NCBI GenBank assembly: GCA_949292525.1
Contig: CASEZJ010000009.1
Span: 1 to 63,492 of the forward strand
Direction: 5' to 3'
From: an uncultured bacterium
Lineage (GTDB): Bacteria > Bacillota_I > Bacilli_A > Acholeplasmatales > Anaeroplasmataceae
DNA: 63,492 bases
The translations under genes were made by a program, and so were the position numbers. Under the pieces are notes generated by a model. That model had not been told where the DNA came from, made no database searches, and was given only the letters and a program-made list of their open reading frames with translations. This document shows positions 16,301 to 24,773 of the stretch, in pieces (position 1 is the first letter of the stretch; each line of letters begins with the position of its first letter).

Positions 16301-16946
16301 ACCATACAAAATTAAATTTAGCAGCTTCACCATTATCTATTAACAAATCTTCAGCCGTCATAGATTTATTTACAACTGTAATAAAATAAGCCCATTCAGC
16401 TATTTCTTCTACACTAGCCCATTTATTTAACATAGTTTCATCTAATACTTCCCTATATAATTTAGGATCATTAATAATATGTTCATTTAATTCTGTTATA
16501 ACACCACCAGGTGATAAGCTGTTTACTGTTGCCTTATATGTAGAAAGACGCATTGCTATATTTTTCATATAAGCTACAACCCCACCTTTACTTGCGGCAT
16601 AATATGCAAATTCTGCCCCAGTACGAGCGCTTGCTGAAGCTATAAATAAGACACTTTTTATTTTATTATTAAAAGCATATTTTTCTGTAACTTTTATAGT
16701 TCCTTTTAAATTAATATCTATATCATCAATACTATTTTGTGTGCCTGCATTATTTATTAATATTTCAACATCAGTTATATTAGGCAATTCGCTATTATAA
16801 ATATCACAAATATAATGTTTGTAATTAGGGTTTATAATACTAGATTCTAAAACATCAAAACCGATTACTTCATGGCCTGTTTCTAAGAATTTTAAAGCTA
16901 TTGCCCGACCTATTCCTTTAGTTGTACCCGTTATTAATACCTTCAT
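16299..16946 (-). CDS. short-chain dehydrogenase/reductase
   Basis: The 215-residue protein has the SDR cofactor motif TGTTKGIG (residues 7-14), NNAG (about 65-68) and the catalytic YxxxK as YYAASKGG. It is shorter than most classical SDRs, mainly around the first helices. Substrate is unknown. Its ATG overlaps the TGA of the queuosine-precursor transporter by four bases, so both are translated from the preQ1-controlled transcript. A link to queuosine metabolism is inference only. Confidence 0.85.
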   Translation of the reverse strand: MKVLITGTTKGIGRAIALKFLETGHEVIGFDVLESSIINPNYKHYICDIYNSELPNITDVEILINNAGTQNSIDDIDINLKGTIKVTEKYAFNNKIKSVLFIASASARTGAEFAYYAASKGGVVAYMKNIAMRLSTYKATVNSLSPGGVITELNEHIINDPKLYREVLDETMLNKWASVEEIAEWAYFITVVNKSMTAEDLLIDNGEAAKFNFVW

Positions 16947-17692
16947 TTTATTTCCTTCTTTCTATAATCCAAATATAAGGAACCTACATTTTCTTTTCGC
17001 CATTTATTTGTTACATAATAACTAAAATAAGAGAATATTACTTCACACAACAATTCAACTATCATTCCTGTTAATGAACATGTTACGCATTGTAAAAAAG
17101 ACCAACCAAAGAAAATATGGCTTACGATTAAAGCAAATAATAAATTGTCAACAAATTGACCAATCGCAGTTGAAATATAGGTTCTAGAAAAATATGCTAA
17201 TTTGCCATCAGGATTATTTTTAAATAATTTACCTATACCAAAATTAGAAAAATTATTAACTATCGCTGATACGATAAATGCTGTTGTAGAGCCAAGTAAT
17301 ACATACCATGTCCCACCAAAAGTGTTATTTAAAGCTTCATTAATAATGTTTTCACTACCAGGTATATATGATTCACCCCATGTACCTGGAATAATACTAC
17401 CTATATAAAAAACTAAGCATAATATTAAATTTACTGTTATAGCAAATATAGATATTTCTGTAGCTGCTTTAGGTCCAAAATGTTTAGTTATTATGTCCAT
17501 TGCTAAAAAAGCAAACCAAGAAATAATAATTCCACAATCTAAAGCTAACCAATCTAAATTTAAGTTAATGCTTTTATTAGCCAATAAGTTCATGGCTATG
17601 ATTGTTCCAATAAATAAAGCTAATACTAGACCCGGAACTGATCTTAGTAATAATTTGAATTCATAAAATTCATTTTTAATTTTTTCTAACAT
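16943..17692 (-). CDS. queuosine precursor transporter (VUT/YhhQ family)
   Basis: A 249-residue membrane protein with about six helices. VUT-family segments include DWLALDCGIIISWFAFLAMD, ITKHFGPKAATEIS and AIGQFVDNLLFALIVS. Members import 7-deazaguanine precursors of queuosine. The assignment is strongly supported by the preQ1-I riboswitch and terminator in its leader. GAGGG precedes the ATG. The SDR gene overlaps its end. No queuosine biosynthesis genes are in the window, so the cell may salvage the precursor. Confidence 0.92.
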   Translation of the reverse strand: MLEKIKNEFYEFKLLLRSVPGLVLALFIGTIIAMNLLANKSINLNLDWLALDCGIIISWFAFLAMDIITKHFGPKAATEISIFAITVNLILCLVFYIGSIIPGTWGESYIPGSENIINEALNNTFGGTWYVLLGSTTAFIVSAIVNNFSNFGIGKLFKNNPDGKLAYFSRTYISTAIGQFVDNLLFALIVSHIFFGWSFLQCVTCSLTGMIVELLCEVIFSYFSYYVTNKWRKENVGSLYLDYRKKEIK

Positions 17693-17729
17693 GTTATTCC
17701 CTCACAATTAATATTTGTGCCATGCTAAG

Positions 17730-17748
17730 AAAAAAAGCGCTAATGCGC
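17730..17748 (-). terminator. riboswitch-controlled terminator
   Basis: GCGC-ATTA-GCGC (17748-17737 on the minus strand) followed by a U7 run. It lies just after the preQ1 aptamer and before the transporter's ribosome binding site, so ligand binding would favour termination. Confidence 0.75.
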
Positions 17749-17758
17749 CCATCTTTTC

Positions 17759-17798
17759 CCTAGTTTTGTTTATAGACAGGATGGTCACGAACTGTCTT
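17759..17798 (-). promoter_or_regulatory. preQ1-I riboswitch aptamer
   Basis: On the minus strand a GACAG/CTGTC stem (17796-17792 with 17779-17775) encloses TTCGTGACCATC, followed by TATAAACAAAACTA. This matches the small preQ1-I class: 5-bp P1, the TTC...ACC loop and an A-rich tail that forms the pseudoknot. It sits directly upstream of a queuosine-precursor transporter. Confidence 0.88.
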
Positions 17799-17849
17799 GG
17801 TAAAAACCTTATTTAATATATCACAACACTTAATTAGTTGCAATATAAA

Positions 17850-19331
17850 TTATCTATCATATTTTATAATATAATCAAGCAATTCCGTTAAAACATTATC
17901 TTTTAACATATTTTTACTCATTCTAAAACTCCAATTTGCTGTACTTAATGTAGATGGAAAGTTCATTCTTGTACTATCATCTAATCCTAATAAGTCTTGA
18001 ATAGGAATTATACAAGTATTAGCTTTAGATGCAAAAGCTAATTCAACTACCGTCTTACATAATGTTTTAGCTGATCTTCCTCGATATTTAACATTTAACA
18101 ATAAACATTCATTTTTTAAATCATTTTTAAAAATTTCCAAATTATCTTCATCTAAATCTAAAATATATTGATAAAGTGGCATATTGTCATGGGTACCAGT
18201 ATAAACCACAACATTCTCTTTAAAATTACTAGGCTTATGATCATTATCTTTATTCCCATCAAACGCAAATTCTAAAACCTTCATGCCAGGATAATTGACT
18301 TTACGCATTAATTCTATAACGCCGTCATCTATTAAGCCTAAATCTTCTGCTACAATGTTTAAATTTAACTTATCTTTAAAGAAATCAAAACTTGGTCCTT
18401 CTTCCCACCAACCACCTTTAGCATTTATGCTACCATAAGGTATAGCGTAATACTTATCAAAGCCTCTAAAATGATCAATTCGTAAAATATCATAAAGATT
18501 AAAGGCCGATTTAATTCTTTGATTCCACCAACTATAATTATCTTTTTGCATATATTGCCAATCATAAATTGGGTTGCCCCATAATTGACCATCTTCGCTA
18601 AAACAATCTAGTGGACAACCGGCTACTAGGGTAGGTTTTTTATTTTCATCTAACAAAAATAGTTCTTTATGTTTCCATACTTCTACACTATCGTAACTAA
18701 CATATAGCGGCATATCTCCCATAATATTAATGCCATTGATTTTAGCGTAGTTATGCAATTTATTCCATTGTTCTAAGAATTCATATTGTGTCCAAACAAA
18801 AAACAAGTAATCATCATTATAACTAGAAATAATATAATCTTCTAATTCTTGTGTCCATTCTTGAAATTCATTATTCCAATAATACCAAGGTTTAAAATTA
18901 TTTAATTTTTTTAAAGTCATAAAAATAGCAAAATCTTTATATTCTCCAGCTTCAACAAATTTTAAAAATTCATTATCTAAATTAAATCTTTTAAAAGCTT
19001 TGTATAAAATATTTAGTTTTGTATTAAATAAAAAATTATAATCTACAACTTTAGGATTTTGAATTTTAAGATTATATTCTGAAGCTCTCAATAAACCTTT
19101 TTCTTTTAAAATATCATAATCAATAAAATAGTAATTTAGGGCTGTTGAACATACAGATTGATATGGTGAATCACCATAACTTGTAGGTACTAATGGTAAT
19201 ACTTGCCATATTTTTAATTTTGCTTTAACTAAGAAGTCAACAAAATCATATGCTTCTTTTCCTAAAGTACCTATTCCACCTTTACTTGGTAAAGAAGATA
19301 TATGTAATAATAAACCTGCTTCTCTTTTCAT
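17850..19331 (-). CDS. malQ: 4-alpha-glucanotransferase
   Basis: Amylomaltase of glycoside hydrolase family 77; it transfers alpha-1,4-glucan segments between malto-oligosaccharides in the cytoplasm. The 493 residues contain LLLHISSLPSKGGIGTLG at the N-terminus, VLPLVPTSYGDSPYQS, ILRIDHFRGFDKYYAIPYG (nucleophile Asp in RIDHFRG), IVAEDLGLI (catalytic Glu) and GTHDNMPLY. Length is normal. TAGGTT lies before the ATG, a weak ribosome binding site. It is about 54 bp downstream of mntP. No other maltose genes are close. Confidence 0.96.
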   Translation of the reverse strand: MKREAGLLLHISSLPSKGGIGTLGKEAYDFVDFLVKAKLKIWQVLPLVPTSYGDSPYQSVCSTALNYYFIDYDILKEKGLLRASEYNLKIQNPKVVDYNFLFNTKLNILYKAFKRFNLDNEFLKFVEAGEYKDFAIFMTLKKLNNFKPWYYWNNEFQEWTQELEDYIISSYNDDYLFFVWTQYEFLEQWNKLHNYAKINGINIMGDMPLYVSYDSVEVWKHKELFLLDENKKPTLVAGCPLDCFSEDGQLWGNPIYDWQYMQKDNYSWWNQRIKSAFNLYDILRIDHFRGFDKYYAIPYGSINAKGGWWEEGPSFDFFKDKLNLNIVAEDLGLIDDGVIELMRKVNYPGMKVLEFAFDGNKDNDHKPSNFKENVVVYTGTHDNMPLYQYILDLDEDNLEIFKNDLKNECLLLNVKYRGRSAKTLCKTVVELAFASKANTCIIPIQDLLGLDDSTRMNFPSTLSTANWSFRMSKNMLKDNVLTELLDYIIKYDR

Positions 19332-19385
19332 AATAACCTACTATTTTTTCTATTTTAACTAGTTAATACTTAAAAAGCAAACATT

Positions 19386-19955
19386 TTAAAAGAAACTACT
19401 AATAAATATTTCTAAACCAATAATTATTAAAATAATACCACCAGCAATAACTGCTTTATTTTCAAATTTAGTTCCAAATTTTTTACCTATAATTATACAT
19501 ATAAAAGATAAAATAAAAGTTACAATCGCAATTATTAAACAACAAATTACCGCTTCTAAAATACTATAATTAGAAAAGGTTAAACCAACTGATAGTGCAT
19601 CGATTGATGTGGCAATAGCTTGAATAAATATAGTTCTAATTGTCAATTTTTTAAATTCTTCTGTATCTTCTTTTTTCTTCAAAGCATCAATAATCATTTT
19701 AATTCCTAAAAATCCTAATAATATTAAAGCTATCCAAGGAATAAATGGTTCAATATAATCAATAAAAGCATGTCCTACAAAGTAACCTATAAGAGGCATA
19801 CCTGCTTGAAAAAAGCCAAACATAAATGCTATAAATAACATTTTACTTTTCTTCATATTGCTTTCTTCTAAGCCGTTTGCCATTGAAACAGCTGAAGCAT
19901 CAGCCGCTAAACCACAACCAAATAAAATACTTTTAAAGTAAAAATCAAAGTTCAT
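19386..19955 (-). CDS. mntP: manganese efflux pump MntP
   Basis: A 189-residue protein with six membrane helices. LAADASAVSMANGL near residue 17 and ATSIDALSVGLTF near residue 115 are the paired Asp-containing motifs of MntP. It exports Mn2+. GGAGGAAGT precedes the ATG. A yybP-ykoY Mn2+ riboswitch with a terminator lies directly upstream, matching known control of mntP in other bacteria. Confidence 0.95.
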   Translation of the reverse strand: MNFDFYFKSILFGCGLAADASAVSMANGLEESNMKKSKMLFIAFMFGFFQAGMPLIGYFVGHAFIDYIEPFIPWIALILLGFLGIKMIIDALKKKEDTEEFKKLTIRTIFIQAIATSIDALSVGLTFSNYSILEAVICCLIIAIVTFILSFICIIIGKKFGTKFENKAVIAGGIILIIIGLEIFISSFF

Positions 19956-19967
19956 ACTTCCTCCAAC

Positions 19968-20085
19968 AAAAAAAACTTATGGCAAAAAACCATAAGTCTC
20001 GTTTTTTAAGATTGAGCCTGGAAATCCAGTATGTAGACCAATCACCATAAGGCAAACTACTCCCTTATTTCGTGATTATTTTAAC
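19968..20085 (-). promoter_or_regulatory. yybP-ykoY manganese riboswitch with terminator
   Basis: On the minus strand the leader holds AAGGGAGTAG, CATACTGG/TTTCCAGG and GAGACTTATGG, the conserved blocks of the yybP-ykoY class. A terminator follows: ACTTATGG/CCATAAGT (19975-19982 with 19990-19997) with a U7 tail, overlapping the aptamer's 3' side. Mn2+ binding should relieve termination of mntP. Confidence 0.88.
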
Positions 20086-20127
20086 AAATTATTTGATTTA
20101 TGCAATATAAATATTGGTTAGTATATG

Positions 20128-21555
20128 CTAATCTTTAAATATTTCTTTTAATTTTGGGTAGATTTTTTTATATTTTTGATATTTTTGTTCATAATTATTA
20201 TTAGGATAATAAACTTTATCATATTTAATAAATTTATTTAAATCAGAAAATGTAATTTTCTTTAATCCTAACATAACTAGTAATATTGCTCCAAAACTTG
20301 GACCTTGTTCATTTGCTAAGGTTTTAACTTCTAAATTCATAACATCAGCTATTATTTGACACCATAATTTAGATTTAGCTCCCCCACCACATAAAGTTAA
20401 TGTATTAATTTTAATATTAGATTCCTTAACTATTTCTAAAGAATCGCGTAATGCAAAAGCTACACCTTCTAAAATTGCCTTAGACATTGCGCCTTTCGTT
20501 GTTGTATTAGTTAAACCTATGAAAGCTCCTTTAGCTAGGGGATCATTATGTGGGCTTCTTTCACCTTGTAAATAAGGTAAGAAATAAAGATTAGTAGTAT
20601 CAGACTCTAACATTTGTTTTTCATCTAAACTATAGTCTTCATCGGCAATAATGTTTTTTAACCACCATTTACGGCAATTTGCTGCACTTAAAATACAACC
20701 CATAACATAACTACCTGTAATGTGTGAAAATATATGAACACCATAGCTGTTTAGTTTTGGAACTTTTTTAACCGGCATTAAGATAGTTCCACTTGTTCCT
20801 AAACTTATATTACATGTTCCTTCTGAAATTGTATTAGTTCCTAACGCAGCTAAAGCATTATCTGCCCCACCAGTTATAACTAAACAATTATTATTCAAAT
20901 TATATTTTTGGCATATATTATCTAATACCTTACCAACTACATCATAGCTTTCTTTTAATTTTGGTAGTTGTTCTTCTTTAATTTTAGCGATATTAAGCAT
21001 TTTTTGACTATAACATCTATTTTTAACATCTAATAATAAACTACCTGCCATATCAGTATAATCAGATACAAATTCACCTGTTAAATAATATATTAAGTAA
21101 TCTTTAGGTAACATTATCTTAGCTATTTTAGCAAAATTAGTTCTTTCATTGTTGTATAACCACAATATTTTAGGAAGAGTAAATCCAGCATAACTAATGT
21201 TAGAACAACAAGCATATATTTCTTCTTTATATTTATTTAGCTCATTATTTTCTTTTATTGTTCTACCATCGTTCCACAATATACATGGTCTTATTACATT
21301 ATCTTCTTTATCTAATATTACTAAGCCATGCATTTGACCTGAGATAGCTAAACCTTCTATATTAGATAAAAATGGTTTTAATTTTTTTAATATCTTATCT
21401 AAAGCATTAATCCAATCTAACGGATTTTGTTCAGTCCCATTATTAGCTACATAATATACATTATATTCTTCACTTGCTTCAGCAATAATATTACCAGTAT
21501 TATCACTAACAAGAGCTTTTAAGGCACTAGTACCTAAATCAAGACCTAAATACAT
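20128..21555 (-). CDS. FGGY-family sugar kinase, xylulokinase-like
   Basis: The 475-residue kinase starts YLGLDLGTSALKALVSD (phosphate-binding motif), has ISGQMHGLVILD near residue 75 as in XylB, and ends with GGGAKSKLWCQIIADVMN. FGGY kinases phosphorylate ketopentoses, polyols or related sugars; QMHGLV favours xylulose but does not prove it. I choose ATG 21555, five bases after GGAGGT, rather than the preceding TTG. It overlaps the HAD gene by 17 bases and is last in the isomerase-mutarotase-phosphatase-kinase operon. Confidence 0.88.
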   Translation of the reverse strand: MYLGLDLGTSALKALVSDNTGNIIAEASEEYNVYYVANNGTEQNPLDWINALDKILKKLKPFLSNIEGLAISGQMHGLVILDKEDNVIRPCILWNDGRTIKENNELNKYKEEIYACCSNISYAGFTLPKILWLYNNERTNFAKIAKIMLPKDYLIYYLTGEFVSDYTDMAGSLLLDVKNRCYSQKMLNIAKIKEEQLPKLKESYDVVGKVLDNICQKYNLNNNCLVITGGADNALAALGTNTISEGTCNISLGTSGTILMPVKKVPKLNSYGVHIFSHITGSYVMGCILSAANCRKWWLKNIIADEDYSLDEKQMLESDTTNLYFLPYLQGERSPHNDPLAKGAFIGLTNTTTKGAMSKAILEGVAFALRDSLEIVKESNIKINTLTLCGGGAKSKLWCQIIADVMNLEVKTLANEQGPSFGAILLVMLGLKKITFSDLNKFIKYDKVYYPNNNYEQKYQKYKKIYPKLKEIFKD

Positions 21556-22183
21556 CAATTACCTCCAATAAATCGTTTAATTCTATGACTTTGTTACTAA
21601 CTTGAAATCTAACTAAATCTGGAATCCAAATGATTTGCATACCGGCATTTAGGGCTGCCTCAACCCCAGCTTTACTATCTTCTATAACTAAACATTCATT
21701 TGGCTTTAAGGAAAAGTAGGTTGCTACTTTTAAAAATATTTCTGGATTCGGCTTGCTTTGTTTAAAATTTTCTCCACTTACTATTAAATCAAAATAAGAG
21801 GTTAAATTTGTATCATTTAAATTATCAAGAATCATTTGTTTTGAACTTGAAGAAGCTACAGCTAAAAGCTTTTTATTACTTTTTAAAAATGATAAACATT
21901 CAACTAAACCTTTTTTAATAGGTACTCCTTGTGTTCTTAAGGTTGTTTCTAGCATGTTATTTCTTAATTCTTTTAATTCTAAAAAGTTTATTTCATTACC
22001 ATAGATAGAATCAAAGATCAGTTTAGAATCAGCAATATTCCTACCTTTTATTCCATCAAGAAACTCTTTTTTAGGCTCTAAATGATATTTAGCTAATATT
22101 TCAAGCCATATTTGACTTGCTAATCTTTCAGTGTCAAACATAACGCCATCCATATCAAAAATCACACATTTAATATTTTGCAT
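21539..22183 (-). CDS. HAD-family phosphatase (beta-phosphoglucomutase-like)
   Basis: A 214-residue HAD subfamily IA protein: CVIFDMDGVMFDTE (nucleophile Asp, residues 7-20), VASSSS (motif II), SKPNPEIFLKVA and VIEDSKAGVEAALNAGM (motifs III and IV). It dephosphorylates or isomerises a sugar phosphate; the substrate is unknown. The stop of the upstream mutarotase and its ATG overlap as TAATG. Its place between mutarotase and kinase suggests house-cleaning or conversion of the same sugar phosphate. Confidence 0.88.
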   Translation of the reverse strand: MQNIKCVIFDMDGVMFDTERLASQIWLEILAKYHLEPKKEFLDGIKGRNIADSKLIFDSIYGNEINFLELKELRNNMLETTLRTQGVPIKKGLVECLSFLKSNKKLLAVASSSSKQMILDNLNDTNLTSYFDLIVSGENFKQSKPNPEIFLKVATYFSLKPNECLVIEDSKAGVEAALNAGMQIIWIPDLVRFQVSNKVIELNDLLEVIDVFRS

Positions 22184-23163
22184 TATTCCACCACGAATTT
22201 ATATTTAATATAGTAATTTGCTATTTCATTAGCTTTTAATATTGGTTTTGTAACATCCATATTTATAGCATTAGGCATAAATTGTGGTTCTAAACAAAAA
22301 CCTGAATGTTTATCATAAGTTCTTGTTTTACCATTAGTTAATTTTAAGGCACCTGCTGTATATAATTGTAGACAAGGTAGGTTAGTTTCTAATTCCATTT
22401 TAATTTTAGTTTTAGGTGAATAAGCTACACATGCTTTGTTTGATTTTAGAATATAATTATGATCGTAACCATTAGTGTTTTTTAATTCATTAGCTTTAAA
22501 ATCTTGTGTAATTTTTTTCATTTTTCTAAAATCAAATACAGTGTTAGTTACTTCAATTAACTTACTAGTTGGAATTAAATCTAATCTAGCTTCATTATAA
22601 AAATCAGCATTAATTTCTAAATAATTATCTTCAATAGAATTTACATCTTCACCACATAAATTAAAATACGTGTGGTTTGTTGGGTTAAATAATGTATCTT
22701 GATCAGATTTACCTTCATAATATATTGCAAGAGTATCTTTTTCAAGAATATATGTAACATAAAAATCTAAATTTCCTGGATAATTTTCTTCTAAATCATG
22801 GCTATAATAATGTAATTTTAAAGCTGTTTCATTATGTTCTAAAACTTCAAAAAATTGCTTATCAAAGCCAAAATTTCCGCCATGTAAATGATTAGAACCA
22901 TCATTTTTTGCCAATTGATAATTCTTGTTATTTAATCTAAAAGTTCCATTTTCTATTCTGTTAGCAACTCGGCCTATAGTAGCCCCCATATATGAATTAC
23001 TTGCTAGATAATCTAATACATTATTAGTTCCTAAAACTATATCTTTACCATTAATTCTTAATGCATTAATTCTAGCCCCTAAATCGGTTATATCTATACT
23101 AATAAAATTATTTTCTAATTTGTATAAACATACATCTTTATTATTATATTTATCGTATATCAT
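22183..23163 (-). CDS. galM: aldose 1-epimerase (mutarotase)
   Basis: The 326-residue protein has the galactose mutarotase fold with GATIGRVANRIENGTF near residue 74, LHGGNFGFDKQ (catalytic His in the first motif), NPTNHTYFNL (second catalytic His) and SGFCLEPQFMPNAIN (catalytic Glu). It interconverts alpha and beta anomers of aldoses. It starts three bases after the isomerase stop, so it supplies the right anomer for that enzyme. Which sugar is used is unknown. Confidence 0.93.
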   Translation of the reverse strand: MIYDKYNNKDVCLYKLENNFISIDITDLGARINALRINGKDIVLGTNNVLDYLASNSYMGATIGRVANRIENGTFRLNNKNYQLAKNDGSNHLHGGNFGFDKQFFEVLEHNETALKLHYYSHDLEENYPGNLDFYVTYILEKDTLAIYYEGKSDQDTLFNPTNHTYFNLCGEDVNSIEDNYLEINADFYNEARLDLIPTSKLIEVTNTVFDFRKMKKITQDFKANELKNTNGYDHNYILKSNKACVAYSPKTKIKMELETNLPCLQLYTAGALKLTNGKTRTYDKHSGFCLEPQFMPNAINMDVTKPILKANEIANYYIKYKFVVE

Positions 23164-23166
23164 ATC

Positions 23167-24651
23167 TTACCTACAAAAAGGATTTTCAGATTCATATAAA
23201 TCTTTTTCTGATTTATTATAACCTATTTTTTCTACACCTAAATATTTAAACACTTCATATAAATATTTAGCATAGTGCCCAAATGCTACTGCACCATGAT
23301 GTGGGAAACCATTTTCGATCAAAACATGACGATAAAATCTTGCCATTTCCTTAATACCAAACACACCAATTGAACCAAATGAATGACTTGCCACAGGTAA
23401 AACTTCACCTTCAGCCACATAGGCATATAAGTGATTGTCTGAAGTTGATTGTAAACGATAGAATGTTATTTCTCCTGGTTTAATATCGCCTTCAATTGTT
23501 CCGTTTGTAACTTCTTCTGGTAAAGATCTTGCCATGATTTTTTGATTGCGCATAACTGGATTTTTTAATAACCTAGAACATGTATTACCACAATGGAATC
23601 CCATAAATGTATCAGTGAATTTATAATTAAATTTATTAGCTATATCTGTATCATATAATTCTTGTGGTACTGTGTTATTTATATCAAGTAAAGTTACAAC
23701 ATCACCTGAAATACAAGTACCAATATATTCAGATAAAGCACCATAAATATCAACTTCACAACTAACAGGAATGCCCATACCTGTTAAACGTGAGTTTACG
23801 TAGCATGGTACAAAACCAAATTGGGTTTGGAATGCAGGCCAACATTTACTAGCAATAGCCACATATTTTTTGCTACCCTTATGTTTTTCTACCCAATCTA
23901 GAAGTGTAAGTTCAAATTGAGCTAATTTAGGTAATATTTGGGCTTTTTGATTTCCTTTACCTAATTCTTTAGCCATATCTTCAACCACACTTGGGATTCT
24001 ACTATCACCTTCATGGTTTTTAAAGCTTTCAAATAAATCCAATTCTGAATTTTCTTCTATTTCTACTCCTAAATTATATAGTTGTTTAATTGGAGCATTG
24101 CAAGCAAAGAAATTTTGAGGACGTGGACCAAAAGATATAATTTTTAAATTTTTAAGACCGATAAGAGTTCTAGCAATCGGAATAAAATCGTGAACTAAGT
24201 CTGCACAATATGAACTATCACCAACAGGGTATTCAGGTATATAAGCCTTCACATTACGTAATTTTAAATTATACGATGCATTTAACATACCACAATATGC
24301 ATCACCACGATTATCTGCTAATACAGAAATATCTTCTTCAGCTGCGGCACAAAACATAACCGGTCCATTGAAGTTTTGCGCAAGCATAGTTTCGCTAATT
24401 TCTGGTCCGAAATTACCTAAATAAACACATAAAGCGTTACAATTATGTTCTAATAAATCTGCTAGTGCTTGTTGCATATGTATTTCACTTTCGACAATGC
24501 AAATAGGACATTCATAAATCGCATTATCAGCATATTTTTCTTTATAAGCTTGAACTAGAGCTTTACGTCTATTTACCGCTAGGCTTTCTGGAAAGCAGTC
24601 ACGTGAAACTGCGACAATACCAATTTTTACATTTGGAATATTATTAATCAT
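23167..24651 (-). CDS. L-fucose/L-arabinose isomerase family protein
   Basis: The 494-residue protein matches the FucI/AraA fold: an N-terminal domain that samples NADH-like folds (AVSRDCFPESLAVNRRKALV), CEVDIYGALSEYIG in the middle, and GFHCGNTC and FPHHGAVAFGHYAKYL near the C-terminus, with Glu, Asp and His as the likely metal ligands. These enzymes turn aldoses into ketoses with Mn2+. The substrate may be L-arabinose, D-arabinose, L-fucose or another sugar. AAGGAG precedes the ATG. It is first in a four-gene operon with no transporter or aldolase. Confidence 0.85.
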   Translation of the reverse strand: MINNIPNVKIGIVAVSRDCFPESLAVNRRKALVQAYKEKYADNAIYECPICIVESEIHMQQALADLLEHNCNALCVYLGNFGPEISETMLAQNFNGPVMFCAAAEEDISVLADNRGDAYCGMLNASYNLKLRNVKAYIPEYPVGDSSYCADLVHDFIPIARTLIGLKNLKIISFGPRPQNFFACNAPIKQLYNLGVEIEENSELDLFESFKNHEGDSRIPSVVEDMAKELGKGNQKAQILPKLAQFELTLLDWVEKHKGSKKYVAIASKCWPAFQTQFGFVPCYVNSRLTGMGIPVSCEVDIYGALSEYIGTCISGDVVTLLDINNTVPQELYDTDIANKFNYKFTDTFMGFHCGNTCSRLLKNPVMRNQKIMARSLPEEVTNGTIEGDIKPGEITFYRLQSTSDNHLYAYVAEGEVLPVASHSFGSIGVFGIKEMARFYRHVLIENGFPHHGAVAFGHYAKYLYEVFKYLGVEKIGYNKSEKDLYESENPFCR

Positions 24652-24682
24652 TTTAATTATCTCCTTTATTTATTGTACTAAT

Positions 24683-24691
24683 ATTATATCA
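24683..24691 (-). promoter_or_regulatory. extended -10 promoter of the sugar operon
   Basis: On the minus strand TGATATAAT (24691-24683) is an extended -10 box about 32 bases before the isomerase start. No good -35 is seen. Confidence 0.55.
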
Positions 24692-24721
24692 TAAATTTTT
24701 ATATATATTAGCATTTTAGAT

Positions 24722-24756
24722 AAAAAAAGAACCTTAAACTAGTTGTCTAAGGTTCT
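24722..24756 (-). terminator. terminator of PFOR gene
   Basis: AGAACCTTA/TAAGGTTCT (24728-24736 with 24748-24756) followed by a U7 run on the minus strand, 18 bases after the stop codon. Confidence 0.88.
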
Positions 24757-24773
24757 AAATATTATTTGATTAA

